Positions 18,141 through 34,545 of a stretch of 64,000 nucleotides of DNA are shown in pieces (the stretch's first letter is position 1; each line of letters begins with the position of its first letter). The stretch is from Cupriavidus sp. WKF15 (GTDB lineage: Bacteria > Pseudomonadota > Gammaproteobacteria > Burkholderiales > Burkholderiaceae). Position numbers and translations under genes: made by a program. The stretch covers positions 1,550,001-1,614,000 of the forward strand of contig NZ_CP119572.1 of NCBI RefSeq assembly GCF_029278605.1. The letters are read 5' to 3'. The notes beneath the pieces were generated by a model that worked only from the letters and a program-made list of their open reading frames with translations, did no database searches and was not told the DNA's origin.

Positions 18141-19391
18141 CTAATGATTGCCTTGCGCCGGACTGAAGAAGTAGGGCACCAGCGCCGCAGCCACTAGCAC
18201 GGCCGCCGAGAGGAAGATCGCGGCATACGTCGCGGGCTCGCCCCAGTGCCGCAGATGTCCGATATTGGCAATCAGCCCGTAGCCCCACGACGTGAGCGCG
18301 GAGCCAAGAAACACGAAGGTATTGAGCAACCCCAGCCCGCGCCCGCGCCTGGACGGCGGGATCAGGCCGCGGCCCTGCGCCATCACGAGCGGATGGAGCA
18401 TGCCGATGGTCGAGAGCAGGGCCATCAGCGCCACGCCGCTGGCCACGCCGGGAGCGGGCCACAGCGTCAGCATCACGGCAGCGGACATCGACACGCAGGA
18501 CCACGCGAAGATGGCGGTCTTGAGCGTGCTGCGCCGTACCAGCACGGGCAGCAGGAAGGCGGTGAGGAATCCGGCCACGCTCAGCAGCGTGAGCGCCACG
18601 CCGCGGGACGCCGAGCTGAGCCCGTAGACATCGGCGAGGTAAGGCCCGCTCCACGCGTTGCGGAACGCCGTGCCGGCGGCCATGGCCACGCACAGAGGGA
18701 TCAGCAGCCACAGTGGCGCCAGCCCCAGCAGGCGGACGCTCTGCGTCAGCATCGACGGCCACGAGGCGCTGCGCGCCTCCGCGTGGCCGGTATCGCGCAC
18801 GAAGCGCCAGACGCCCCACGCGGCGGCGACCATGCCCAGTGCCGAGACCGCCATCGACGGGCGCCAGCCCACGAGTTCGGTCGCCCAGCCCAGCGGCGCG
18901 GTCGCGCACAATGCGCCGACCATGCCCATGGCGTTCGATTTGCTGACCACGCGCGTGTAGTCGCGCTCGGAGAGCTGTTCCGAGGCGAAATGCAGCAGGC
19001 CCATGAATACGGGGGCGCAGGCCAGCCCAAGCCCGACCTGCGCCAACGTGGCTACGGTGCCGTTGGGCGCCGCGACGAACAGAATCGACGATACCGCGCC
19101 GACCGCCAGCAGCCCGGCCGTGGGCCTGCCCACGCCATAGCGGTCGAAGGCGATGCCGACCGGGATCTGCGCGACGGCGAAGGCAAGGAAGAACGAGGAC
19201 GACAGGGCGCCGAAGCCAGCCGGCGACAGGCCGAAATCATGCTGCAGCTCGGGTGCCATCACCGCCAGGCAGGAACGGAAGAACTGGCTCAGCGCAAAGG
19301 CGAAGGTCAGTACGGCGATGCCGCGCACCGCGGCATGGCTGGCTGGAACGGTGCTGCCGCCAGGCAGCGCTTGGAGATCGTCTCCGGTCAT
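18141..19391 (-). CDS. MFS transporter
   Basis: A 416-aa inner-membrane protein with about 12 hydrophobic helices and the MFS loop 2-3 signature (GIAFDRYGVGRPTAG). The first helix follows a short cytoplasmic tail (ALSQFFRSCLAVMAPEL). It belongs to the nitrate/anion or sugar-acid-like porters; the substrate cannot be told from sequence. It lies 80 bp after prmB on the same strand and may be cotranscribed. Confidence 0.85.
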   Translation of the reverse strand: MTGDDLQALPGGSTVPASHAAVRGIAVLTFAFALSQFFRSCLAVMAPELQHDFGLSPAGFGALSSSFFLAFAVAQIPVGIAFDRYGVGRPTAGLLAVGAVSSILFVAAPNGTVATLAQVGLGLACAPVFMGLLHFASEQLSERDYTRVVSKSNAMGMVGALCATAPLGWATELVGWRPSMAVSALGMVAAAWGVWRFVRDTGHAEARSASWPSMLTQSVRLLGLAPLWLLIPLCVAMAAGTAFRNAWSGPYLADVYGLSSASRGVALTLLSVAGFLTAFLLPVLVRRSTLKTAIFAWSCVSMSAAVMLTLWPAPGVASGVALMALLSTIGMLHPLVMAQGRGLIPPSRRGRGLGLLNTFVFLGSALTSWGYGLIANIGHLRHWGEPATYAAIFLSAAVLVAAALVPYFFSPAQGNH

Positions 19392-19471
19392 TGTTCTTGT
19401 TATGGGTACTGCAGACTCAGGACATCACGACAGCGGGCGCGGCGGCTTGCCGCGCCCTGTGCCACGTCTGC

Positions 19472-20365
19472 TTAGCCGGGCAGCGCGTCATAGGTCAGCA
19501 GGAAGACCTGCTCGTCGCCCGCGCTGACGGGCAGCCAGACGATTTCCAGGTCCGGGAAGGCCGCTTCCACATTGGCGTGCTCGTTGCCGATCTCCACCAC
19601 CAGCACGCCGCCCGGGTTCAGGCGTGCCTTGGCACCTGCAATGATCCGGCGCACCACGTCCATGCCGTCATCGCCGCCGGCCAGCGCAATGCGCGGCTCG
19701 GCCTGGTATTCGGGCGGCAGCGCCTGCATCGAGGCTTCGTTGACGTACGGCGGGTTGGTCAGGATTACGTCGTACGTGGCGCCCGGCGGCAGCGGCGCGT
19801 ACAGGTCGCCCTCGAACAGGTGGATGCGGTCCTGCATCTTGTAGTCGGCCACGTTGCGGCGCGCCACGGCGAGCGCATCGGGCGAGATGTCGACCGCGTC
19901 GATCTGCGCATTGGGCCAGGCATGCGCGGCGAGGATCGGCAGGCAGCCGGAACCGGTGCACAGCTCGAGCACCGGACCGACGTCGATGGTGTCGCCAGTC
20001 CATGGCTCCAGCCCTTCCTGCAGCAGCTCGCCGATGAAGCTGCGCGGCACGATCACGCGCGAATCCACGTAGAAGCGCAGGCCGTGCATATACGCCTCAT
20101 GCGTGATGTAGGCGGCCGGCACGCGTTCGTTGACGCGGCGGTCGATGACCTGCATCACCGCGTCGATTTCCTCGGGCAGCAGGCGCGCGTCGAGGAACGG
20201 GTCGAGCGTGTCGAGCGGCAGGTTCAGCGTGTGCAGCACCAGGTAGGCGGCTTCGTCGTAGGCGTTGGCGCTGCCGTGGCCGAACGACAGCTTGGCCGCG
20301 GTGAAGCGCGATACCGCCAGGCGCAGCAGGTCGCGCACGGTGCGCAGCGGGGAGGGAGTTGCCAT
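19472..20365 (-). CDS. prmB: ribosomal protein L3 glutamine methyltransferase
   Basis: A 298-aa SAM-dependent enzyme methylating a glutamine side chain of ribosomal protein L3. It shows the SAM-binding LELCTGSGCLPILAA, the acidic loop VDISPDALAVA and the catalytic NPPY (NPPYVNEASM) characteristic of the PrmB/PrmC/HemK group. PrmB-specific segments are NERVPAAYITHEAY and FYVDSRVIVPRS. The start was set at 20365, matching family length; an upstream in-frame start at 20416 would overlap dapE. It is the last gene of the dap cluster. Confidence 0.93.
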   Translation of the reverse strand: MATPSPLRTVRDLLRLAVSRFTAAKLSFGHGSANAYDEAAYLVLHTLNLPLDTLDPFLDARLLPEEIDAVMQVIDRRVNERVPAAYITHEAYMHGLRFYVDSRVIVPRSFIGELLQEGLEPWTGDTIDVGPVLELCTGSGCLPILAAHAWPNAQIDAVDISPDALAVARRNVADYKMQDRIHLFEGDLYAPLPPGATYDVILTNPPYVNEASMQALPPEYQAEPRIALAGGDDGMDVVRRIIAGAKARLNPGGVLVVEIGNEHANVEAAFPDLEIVWLPVSAGDEQVFLLTYDALPG

Positions 20366-20408
20366 GGTCGTGGAATCCTGTGGTCGAAAATAAGCGATCG
20401 GCAGGCGA

Positions 20409-21924
<1,516 letters not shown>

Positions 21925-21957
21925 GGCGTGTCGGGTCTTGTGCTGGGGTTCAGCGAT

Positions 21958-22317
21958 TCAGCGGAAAAGCAGGTTCAGGGCGATCACCAGGCCGCCGAGG
22001 CCAAGCGCCACGCCAGCCATGGCCACGGTCGTCATCAGGCGCAGGCGGCGGTCCAGCCGTGCCGCTTCCTTGCGCAGCGCGTCGATGGTGATGGCATGCT
22101 GCTCGGCGAGCAATTTGACCGCCTCGGCCTGCTGCACGGCGGCGGCTTCCAGTTCCGCGATGCGTGCGGCCGGGTCGCGCGTTTCCGGCGCGCCGCCTTC
22201 CGTGGCGTCGTCCTTGCGCCGGCCTTTCTTGATCTTGTCGATGGTCTTGTTGGCCTGTTCGAGGATCGTGGGCAGGAGGGAGAGGACAGTGCTGACGGTG
22301 GTGGGATCCAGGGCCAT
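21958..22317 (-). CDS. small coiled-coil protein with C-terminal membrane anchor
   Basis: Not recognised as a named family. The 119-aa protein has an N-terminal amphipathic part, a charged KKGRRKDD stretch, a predicted coiled coil (about residues 50-92, alanine/glutamate/leucine-rich) and one C-terminal hydrophobic helix (AMAGVALGLGGLVIALNLLF). Topology would be tail-anchored in the inner membrane. It lies between dapD and the arsC-like gene on the same strand. An upstream ATG at 22341 gives 127 aa; neither start has a good ribosome-binding site. Confidence 0.6.
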   Translation of the reverse strand: MALDPTTVSTVLSLLPTILEQANKTIDKIKKGRRKDDATEGGAPETRDPAARIAELEAAAVQQAEAVKLLAEQHAITIDALRKEAARLDRRLRLMTTVAMAGVALGLGGLVIALNLLFR

Positions 22318-22442
22318 GAGTCGCTTGCGGAGGGAAGGCACGTCGCGGGCGGTGTGGCGGAGCGGCGGGGTGATGCAAGGGATGGCCCGGCAGGCCGCCC
22401 CGCGCGTGGCGGAGCATGCCGGGCCGGGCCGGCCGCGGGCGA

Positions 22443-23270
22443 TCAGTCGCCGCGCAGCAGGTCGTTCAGGCTGGTCTTGGCGCGGGTCTGCGCGTCGACC
22501 TTCTTGACGATCACGGCGCAGTACAGGCTGTACTTGCCATCCTTGGACGGCAGGTTGCCGGCCACTACGACCGAACCGGCCGGCACGCGGCCATAGTGGA
22601 TCTCGCCGGTTTCACGGTCGTAGATCTTGGTCGACTGGCCCAGGTACACGCCCATCGAGATGACCGAGTTCTCTTCGACGATCACGCCTTCCACGACTTC
22701 CGAACGGGCGCCGATGAAGCAGTTGTCTTCGATGATGACCGGGTTGGCCTGCAGCGGCTCCAGCACGCCGCCGATGCCTACGCCGCCCGACAGGTGGACG
22801 TTCTTGCCGATCTGCGCGCACGAACCCACGGTGGCCCAGGTGTCGACCATGGTGCCTTCATCGACATAGGCGCCGATGTTGACGTACGACGGCATCAGCA
22901 CGGCGTTCTTGGCGATGAACGAACCGCGGCGGGCCACGGCGGGCGGCACTACGCGGAAGCCGGCCTTGGCGAAGTCGTCGGCGCTCCAGTTGGCGAACTT
23001 GGTCGGGACCTTGTCGTAGAACTGGGCGAAGCCGCCGGCGCTCATCGGCGCGTTGTCTTCCAGGCGGAACGACAGCAGCACGGCCTTCTTGACCCACTGG
23101 TTGACGATCCAGTCCTTGCCTTGCTTCTCGGCCACGCGCAGCGTGCCGGCGTCGAGCTGGCCGATGACGTTGGCGACAGCCTCGCGGATATCGTTGGGGG
23201 CGGACTTGGGCGACAGGCTGGTGCGGTCTTCCCAGGCCTGGTCGATCAGGGCTTGCAGAGCTTGCGTCAT
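22443..23270 (-). CDS. dapD: tetrahydrodipicolinate N-succinyltransferase
   Basis: A 275-aa enzyme that succinylates tetrahydrodipicolinate with succinyl-CoA in the diaminopimelate pathway. It has a helical N-terminal domain and a left-handed beta-helix of hexapeptide repeats (about residues 105-235; [20 protein letters not shown], and [12 protein letters not shown]). The C-terminal CoA-binding part contains VVAGNLPS. Length equals the E. coli protein (274). It sits between dapC and the small anchored protein. Confidence 0.96.
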   Translation of the reverse strand: MTQALQALIDQAWEDRTSLSPKSAPNDIREAVANVIGQLDAGTLRVAEKQGKDWIVNQWVKKAVLLSFRLEDNAPMSAGGFAQFYDKVPTKFANWSADDFAKAGFRVVPPAVARRGSFIAKNAVLMPSYVNIGAYVDEGTMVDTWATVGSCAQIGKNVHLSGGVGIGGVLEPLQANPVIIEDNCFIGARSEVVEGVIVEENSVISMGVYLGQSTKIYDRETGEIHYGRVPAGSVVVAGNLPSKDGKYSLYCAVIVKKVDAQTRAKTSLNDLLRGD

Positions 23271-23346
23271 TTGGGTTTCTTCAGTGGTTGTTTGGAGAAG
23301 GCGCGGCGGTCAGGCCGCGCCACGGTATGCGTTGGATCCCGACGGA

Positions 23347-24546
23347 TCAGCCCAGCGACTTGCAGAATTCCACGATCCTGCGCGCGCCTTCCAGGCATTC
23401 CTCCGGCGTGGCCACCAGCGCCATGCGCACGCGGTTCGCACCGGGGTTGATGCCGCCGGCCTCGCGTGCCAGGTAGCTGCCTGGCAGCACCGTGACGTTC
23501 TGCGCGGCCAGCAGCCGCGCGGCGAACTCGACGTCGGTCAGGCCCGTGCGCGAGACATCGGCCCACAGGTAGAAGCCGGCGTCGGGCAGCGCCACGTCGA
23601 GTACCTCGGCGAGCATCGGTGTCACCTCGCTGAACTTGCGCACATAGGCGGCGCGGTTCTCGCGCACGTGCGCCTCGTCGTTCCAGGCGGCAATGCTGGC
23701 GGTCTGCACGGCCGGATTCATCGCGCCGCCGTGGTAGGTACGGTATAGCAGGAATTTCTTGAGCAGGGCGGCATCGCCGGCGACGAAGCCAGAGCGCAGG
23801 CCCGGCACGTTCGAGCGCTTGGACAGGCTTGAGAACATCACCAGCCGTTCAAAGCCGCGGCCCAGCTTGTGGGCGGCCTCGAGCGCACCCAGCGGCGCGC
23901 GGCTCTCGTCGAAGTAGATCTCCGAGTAGCACTCGTCCGAGGCGATCACGAAGCCGTACTTGTCCGACAGCGCGAACAGCTGCTTCCAGTCGTCGAGCGA
24001 CAGCACCGCGCCGGTCGGGTTGCCGGGCGAGCAGACGAAGAGCAGCTGCACCTTCTGCCAGACCTCGTCGGCAATGCGGTCGAACGCCGGCGCGAAGTTG
24101 CGGGCCGGGTCGCTGTTCGCGAACACCGGCGTTGCGCCCGCGAGCAGCGTGGCGCCTTCATAGATCTGGTAGAACGGGTTCGGGCACAGCACCAGCGCGC
24201 CGGGGCGGGTGCCGTCGACCACGGTCTGCGCGAAGGCGAAGAGCGCTTCGCGCGAGCCGGTCACCGGCAGCACCTCGGTTGCCGCGTTGACCTTGGGCAG
24301 CCCGTACCGGCGTTCCAGCCAGGCGGCGATGCACTGTCGTAGTGCATCGGAACCGGCCGTTGTGGGATAATTCGCCAGCCCCGCCAGCGACCCGGCCAGC
24401 GCCTGCTTGATGAACTCGGGCGTGGGGTGCTTGGGCTCGCCAATGCCGAAGCTGATCGCCGGCTTGTCGGCCGGTTTCACTTGCGCGAAGAGCACCCGCA
24501 GTTTCTCGAAGGGGTAGGGCTGGAGCAGGTCGAGGCGCGGATTCAC
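23347..24546 (-). CDS. dapC: succinyldiaminopimelate transaminase
   Basis: A 399-aa PLP-dependent class I/II aminotransferase making N-succinyl-LL-diaminopimelate from the keto acid and glutamate. PLP features: the tyrosine/aspartate pocket SDECYSEIYFD and the lysine in FSSLSKRSNVPGLRSGF (about residue 240). It heads the dapC-dapD cluster, 76 bp upstream of dapD, which supports DapC rather than another aminotransferase. Confidence 0.92.
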   Translation of the reverse strand: MNPRLDLLQPYPFEKLRVLFAQVKPADKPAISFGIGEPKHPTPEFIKQALAGSLAGLANYPTTAGSDALRQCIAAWLERRYGLPKVNAATEVLPVTGSREALFAFAQTVVDGTRPGALVLCPNPFYQIYEGATLLAGATPVFANSDPARNFAPAFDRIADEVWQKVQLLFVCSPGNPTGAVLSLDDWKQLFALSDKYGFVIASDECYSEIYFDESRAPLGALEAAHKLGRGFERLVMFSSLSKRSNVPGLRSGFVAGDAALLKKFLLYRTYHGGAMNPAVQTASIAAWNDEAHVRENRAAYVRKFSEVTPMLAEVLDVALPDAGFYLWADVSRTGLTDVEFAARLLAAQNVTVLPGSYLAREAGGINPGANRVRMALVATPEECLEGARRIVEFCKSLG

Positions 24547-24723
24547 GTTCTGGATGGGGCCGGTTGAAACCCAGCATTATAAGGGCATGGCGCGCTTTCC
24601 CGCGCGATGGCGCGGCCCGCGCGGCGCATCCGGTGTGTGGATGCCGGGCATCACCGGCATGTGATGCCGCCGGCGGATGCGCGGGTTTTGCCTGTCAGGC
24701 CGGCCACCTGTAACGATTTTCAA

Positions 24724-25689
24724 ATGACCAAGAATAATATTGCGGCGCAGCATGGCGCCGCCGACCGCCATTCGGTCAAGTCTTCGCTTTCGATCCTGAT
24801 CGGTGCCTCGGTTTGGGGCATCGCCTGGTTCCCATACCGCGTGCTGGCTGGCTGGGGGCTGGGTGGCATGAGCGCCGCGGCGCTCGTGAGCAGCGCTGCG
24901 GCCATCGTGTCGCTGCTGGCATTCCGCAAGCAACTGCGCGGCATGCGCGCGTCATGGCTGTTCGTGGCGATTGGCCTGGCCGCGGGCGTGACCAACGCGG
25001 GCTTTGTCTGGGGCAGCGTGAACGGGCACGTCATGCGCGTGCTGCTGCTGTTCTACCTGACCCCGGTCTGGACCGCGCTGTTCGCGCGGGTGTTCCTGGG
25101 CGAACGGCTGTCGGCGGGCGGGCTGGCGCTGATTGCGCTCGCGTTGTCCGGCGCCGGCCTGATGCTGTGGACACCCGAGGTCGGCGTGCCCCTGCCGGGG
25201 AGTGCCGCGGAATGGTCCGGGCTGGTTGGCGGCATGGGCTTCGCCGTGAACAACGTGCTGTCGCGGCGGGCCGGGCAGCGGTTTCCCGATATGGATGCGC
25301 GGCTGCGCACGGTCGTGGTCTACCTGGGCTGTACGGCGGTCGGCGTGCCTTGCGCGCTGCTGCTCGATGCGCCATCGGCGGTGATCGTGCCAGGCGCGGG
25401 CGCCGCCGTGGCGGCCCTGGTGGCCGGGCTGGCGGCGGTGCTGGTGGTGAGCAATTCCGTGGTCCAGTATGGGCTGCAGCGCTTGCCCGCCAATCGCGTG
25501 TCGCTGCTGATGCTGTTCGAGATCGTGGTGGCCGCGGTGTCGTCCTGGTGGCTGGCAACCGAGACGCTGAGCTGGAAGGAGGCCGCGGGCGGCCTCTGCA
25601 TCGTTGCCGCCGGCGCGCTCTCGGGGCTGGTGCATCGCAGTCGCCGCACACCGGAGGCCGTGGCGGCCGGCGCCGAAGCCGCGGCCTGA
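24724..25689 (+). CDS. EamA/DMT-family transporter
   Basis: A 321-aa inner-membrane protein with ten predicted helices in two five-helix EamA repeats (first near SILIGASVWGIAWFPYRVL; second near GLVGGMGFAVNNVLSRRAG). Such drug/metabolite exporters move amino acids, nucleotides or metabolites; the substrate is not predictable. The start at ATG 24724 places the first helix about 20 residues in; the longer frame upstream is proline/arginine-rich and unlikely. It is divergent from dapC. Confidence 0.85.
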   Translation: MTKNNIAAQHGAADRHSVKSSLSILIGASVWGIAWFPYRVLAGWGLGGMSAAALVSSAAAIVSLLAFRKQLRGMRASWLFVAIGLAAGVTNAGFVWGSVNGHVMRVLLLFYLTPVWTALFARVFLGERLSAGGLALIALALSGAGLMLWTPEVGVPLPGSAAEWSGLVGGMGFAVNNVLSRRAGQRFPDMDARLRTVVVYLGCTAVGVPCALLLDAPSAVIVPGAGAAVAALVAGLAAVLVVSNSVVQYGLQRLPANRVSLLMLFEIVVAAVSSWWLATETLSWKEAAGGLCIVAAGALSGLVHRSRRTPEAVAAGAEAAA

Positions 25690-25705
25690 GCGGGACGGCT
25701 GCGGG

Positions 25706-26533
25706 TCAGTGGAGCATGACCCGCGACACGACGGCCACCAGCGGCCTGCGTACGGCGCGTTCCAGCGTGGCGTGCAGGTTCAGCGGCCGCAGCAGCATTT
25801 TCACGGTCATTTCCACGGGCAGATGGCGTCGGACCACCGCGCTGACGCGCGAGTTGAGCGCCCTGACTTCGTGTTCCGGGATGTCCTCTTGCCCGCGCTC
25901 CATGCGTAGCACATTGCGCAGCGCGATGGCTGCATCCTCGTTCTTGATTTCGAGCAGCCGGCGCGCCAGGGCGCCGAGCACCCTGGCGCGGCCAAGCCGC
26001 TCGGACTCGGCAAAGCGGTTGAAGAAGCGGTAGAAGTGCTTGTAGTGCCGGACCTCGTCGTTGGCAATGCGGCGCGTCAGGGTGCGCAGCACCGGTTCGT
26101 CGCTGGCCTGTTCCAGCGCACGGTAGTAGGCCGCCGTGCCGGTTTCGACGACACAGCGGGCGGCCATTTCCAGTGCCTCGGTCGGCTCGAACTGGTCGAT
26201 GGAGCAGGTCTGGCTGTATTCCTCGAAAAAGCGTTCGTAGCCGCGTTCCCAGTCGAATTCCGGCCAGACATGCTCGACATAGCGGCGCAGCGCCAGGCCA
26301 TGCTGCAGTTCCTCGGCTTCCCAGTGGTCGGACAGCCACCCGGCGGCTTCCGGCACCGCGGCGTAGTAGGTCGCAAGGTTGCCGGCGTAGGTGTCGGATC
26401 CGCTCTCGATAAACGATGCCGACACCAGCAGGTAGAACAGGTCGCGGTTGCCGCGCACGCGCTCGGACTGGATTGCCCCGTAATCAATCTCGCTGACAGA
26501 CCACGGCAGGCTTGCCGCTGACGGCTGGGTCAT
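25706..26533 (-). CDS. ferritin-like di-iron domain protein
   Basis: A 275-aa helical protein of the ferritin-like superfamily. Putative metal ligands appear in order: Glu in [15 protein letters not shown] (ExxH), Glu in [10 protein letters not shown], and [10 protein letters not shown] (ExxH), giving the pattern of a four-helix di-iron site. The last about 80 residues form an additional basic helical tail. The start at 26533 is fixed by GGAGG seven bases before. No substrate or partner is evident; the gene is isolated, convergent with the EamA exporter. Confidence 0.7.
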   Translation of the reverse strand: MTQPSAASLPWSVSEIDYGAIQSERVRGNRDLFYLLVSASFIESGSDTYAGNLATYYAAVPEAAGWLSDHWEAEELQHGLALRRYVEHVWPEFDWERGYERFFEEYSQTCSIDQFEPTEALEMAARCVVETGTAAYYRALEQASDEPVLRTLTRRIANDEVRHYKHFYRFFNRFAESERLGRARVLGALARRLLEIKNEDAAIALRNVLRMERGQEDIPEHEVRALNSRVSAVVRRHLPVEMTVKMLLRPLNLHATLERAVRRPLVAVVSRVMLH

Positions 26534-26941
26534 GCTGGATCCTCCGCAAAGCGCCGGACGCCGCTTGCGACCTGTGGTCCGGAGAGCATTCGGCGTCACG
26601 CTGGCATGTCTGAGAGACTAGCATTTACCCTAGTTAGTTTCCCGGTTGTTACATAACTGTTGCGATATGGCCTTTGGGCGGGCGCTCGAGAGGTGCTTGC
26701 AGAGACGCTCGTAAATGACTGTCCGCAAAGGGAAAGTGCTCCGGAAAAATGCCGTGAAGCCCACTGCCGGAGTGGCCGGAACGCCGGGTTGCGATGGTAT
26801 GATTACCGCCAATTCTCCGGGCACGGGGGGCGAGAAGGGACGCTGGCGGCGCGCCGCGTCCGCCCGTCCGCGTGCGCCGCTCATTCCTGAACGCTCTAAT
26901 GCTGCGCGCGCTGCCATCAGCGCCGATACCACACGACAACC
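26534..26941. other. intergenic region upstream of smc
   Basis: This 408-bp gap lies between the divergent ferritin-like gene and smc. No protein frame is convincing. It should contain both promoters. TATGAT at 26798-26803 could be a -10 element for smc, but no good -35 stands 16-18 bp before it. No repeat or RNA gene was recognised. Confidence 0.35.
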
Positions 26942-30453
<3,512 letters not shown>

Positions 30454-30457
<4 letters not shown>

Positions 30458-31773
30458 GTGTCAACATGGACCTTCAGACCGCGCTGATCGTCGCCGGTCT
30501 TGTTTTCCTGGGCCTGCTGTTCGGCTACAACCAGTGGCAGATCCGCAAGGCGCGCCGCCCGCGCGAGCTGCGCCCCGAGGATGATCTGCCGCCGATGCGC
30601 GAGCCTGTGGTTGGCGAGGCCACCAAGCCGGAGGTGGCCGCCAAGCTGCACGAGGCACCGCCGCCGGAGCACGTCGAGCGGCGCGAGCCGACCCTGACGC
30701 CGGCCACGCGCCCGGCACAGCATGAAGTGGCGGCGGTGGCCGCTTCCGTCGCGGCCAGTTCGGCGGACGCCGACGAGGCCGTGGCAGATGAGGTGGCGCT
30801 GGCGGCGGCACCGTCCGCATCCGCCGTGGCCGAGCCCGAGATGGAAGCAGAAGCGGAAGCAGAAGCCGGTCGCCACGCGCAAGCCGAGGTGGTGCCGCCG
30901 GCCAAGGTGGCTGAGCCGGTGGTACCCGACGGCCAGCCGCAGCCGGCCACGATCGATCCGCTGATCGACTGCATCGTGCCGCTGCACCTGGAGCGCAAGG
31001 CCTCGGGCGACCGCATCCTGCCTCTCACGGGGCGGCTGCGCCGCGCCGGCACCAAGCAGATCCATATCGAGGGCCTGCGCGTGGAAGCCAATGCCTGGGA
31101 GCCGGTGACCGCCGGCCACCAGTACGAGGACCTGCAGGTGGCCGTGCAGCTTGCCAGCCGCAGCGGCCCGCTCAATGCGCTGGAGTTCTCCGAATTCGTG
31201 AACGCGGTGGAAGCGCTGGCCGAGTCGCTGGACGCCTCGGCCGACCTGCCGGACATGGGCGAGACCGTCGCGAACGCGCGCGAGCTGGATAGTTTCGCCG
31301 CAAGCTGCGACGTGCAGCTCGGCGTCAATGTGATCTCGGACGGCGCGCCGTGGTCGGCTGCCTATGTGCAGAACGTGGCGACGCAGGACGGCCTGGTGCT
31401 GTCGCGCGACGGTACGCGCTTCATCCGTTACCTGGCCAACGCCGAGGGCGTGCAGCGCCCGCTGTTCGCGCTGCAGTTCGGCGACACGAACTTCCTGCGC
31501 GACGACCTGACCGTCAAGGGCGGTGGCCAGATCACGCTGCTGCTCGACGTGCCGCAGGCCGACCAGGGGGGCAAGCCGTTCAAGACCGTTTGCGAATACG
31601 GCTACTCGCTCGCCCAGCGCATGGGCGCGCAACTGGTCGACGACAATATGCGGCCGCTGACCGAGGCATCGTTCGTCGCGATCTTCAACCAGCTCGAGGC
31701 CCTCTACCAGAAGCTGGAGGCGCGCGGCATGCCCGCCGGTTCGCCGGTAGCGGTACGATTGTTCAGCGTCTAG
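30454..31773 (+). CDS. zipA: cell division protein ZipA family
   Basis: A 439-aa protein with an N-terminal membrane anchor (LIVAGLVFLGLLFGY, about residues 10-26), a basic segment, a long variable acidic and proline/alanine-rich linker (about 40-165) and a C-terminal FtsZ-binding domain (about 168-430, beginning LIDCIVPLHLERKASGDRIL). ZipA links FtsZ to the inner membrane in gamma-proteobacteria; the beta-proteobacterial homologue is more divergent. The ATG overlaps the smc stop (ATGA), so the two are coupled. Confidence 0.85.
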
Positions 31774-34448
<2,675 letters not shown>

Positions 34449-34460
34449 AGGGGTCGTGAC

Positions 34461-34532
34461 ACCAATGCAAACGGGGCGCCACCTGGCGCCCCGTTTGCAT
34501 TGGTGCCTGCCGGCGAGGTCGGCTCGCCGGCA
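34461..34532. terminator. double hairpin between convergent def and pseudouridine synthase gene
   Basis: The first hairpin has perfect 20-bp arms (34461-34480 and 34485-34504) with an ACCT loop. The second has perfect 10-bp arms (34508-34517 and 34523-34532, TGCCGGCGAG and its complement). They fill the gap between two convergent genes and probably act as a bidirectional terminator, though U-tracts are short. Confidence 0.7.
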
Positions 34533-34545
34533 CTGATGCAATGCC

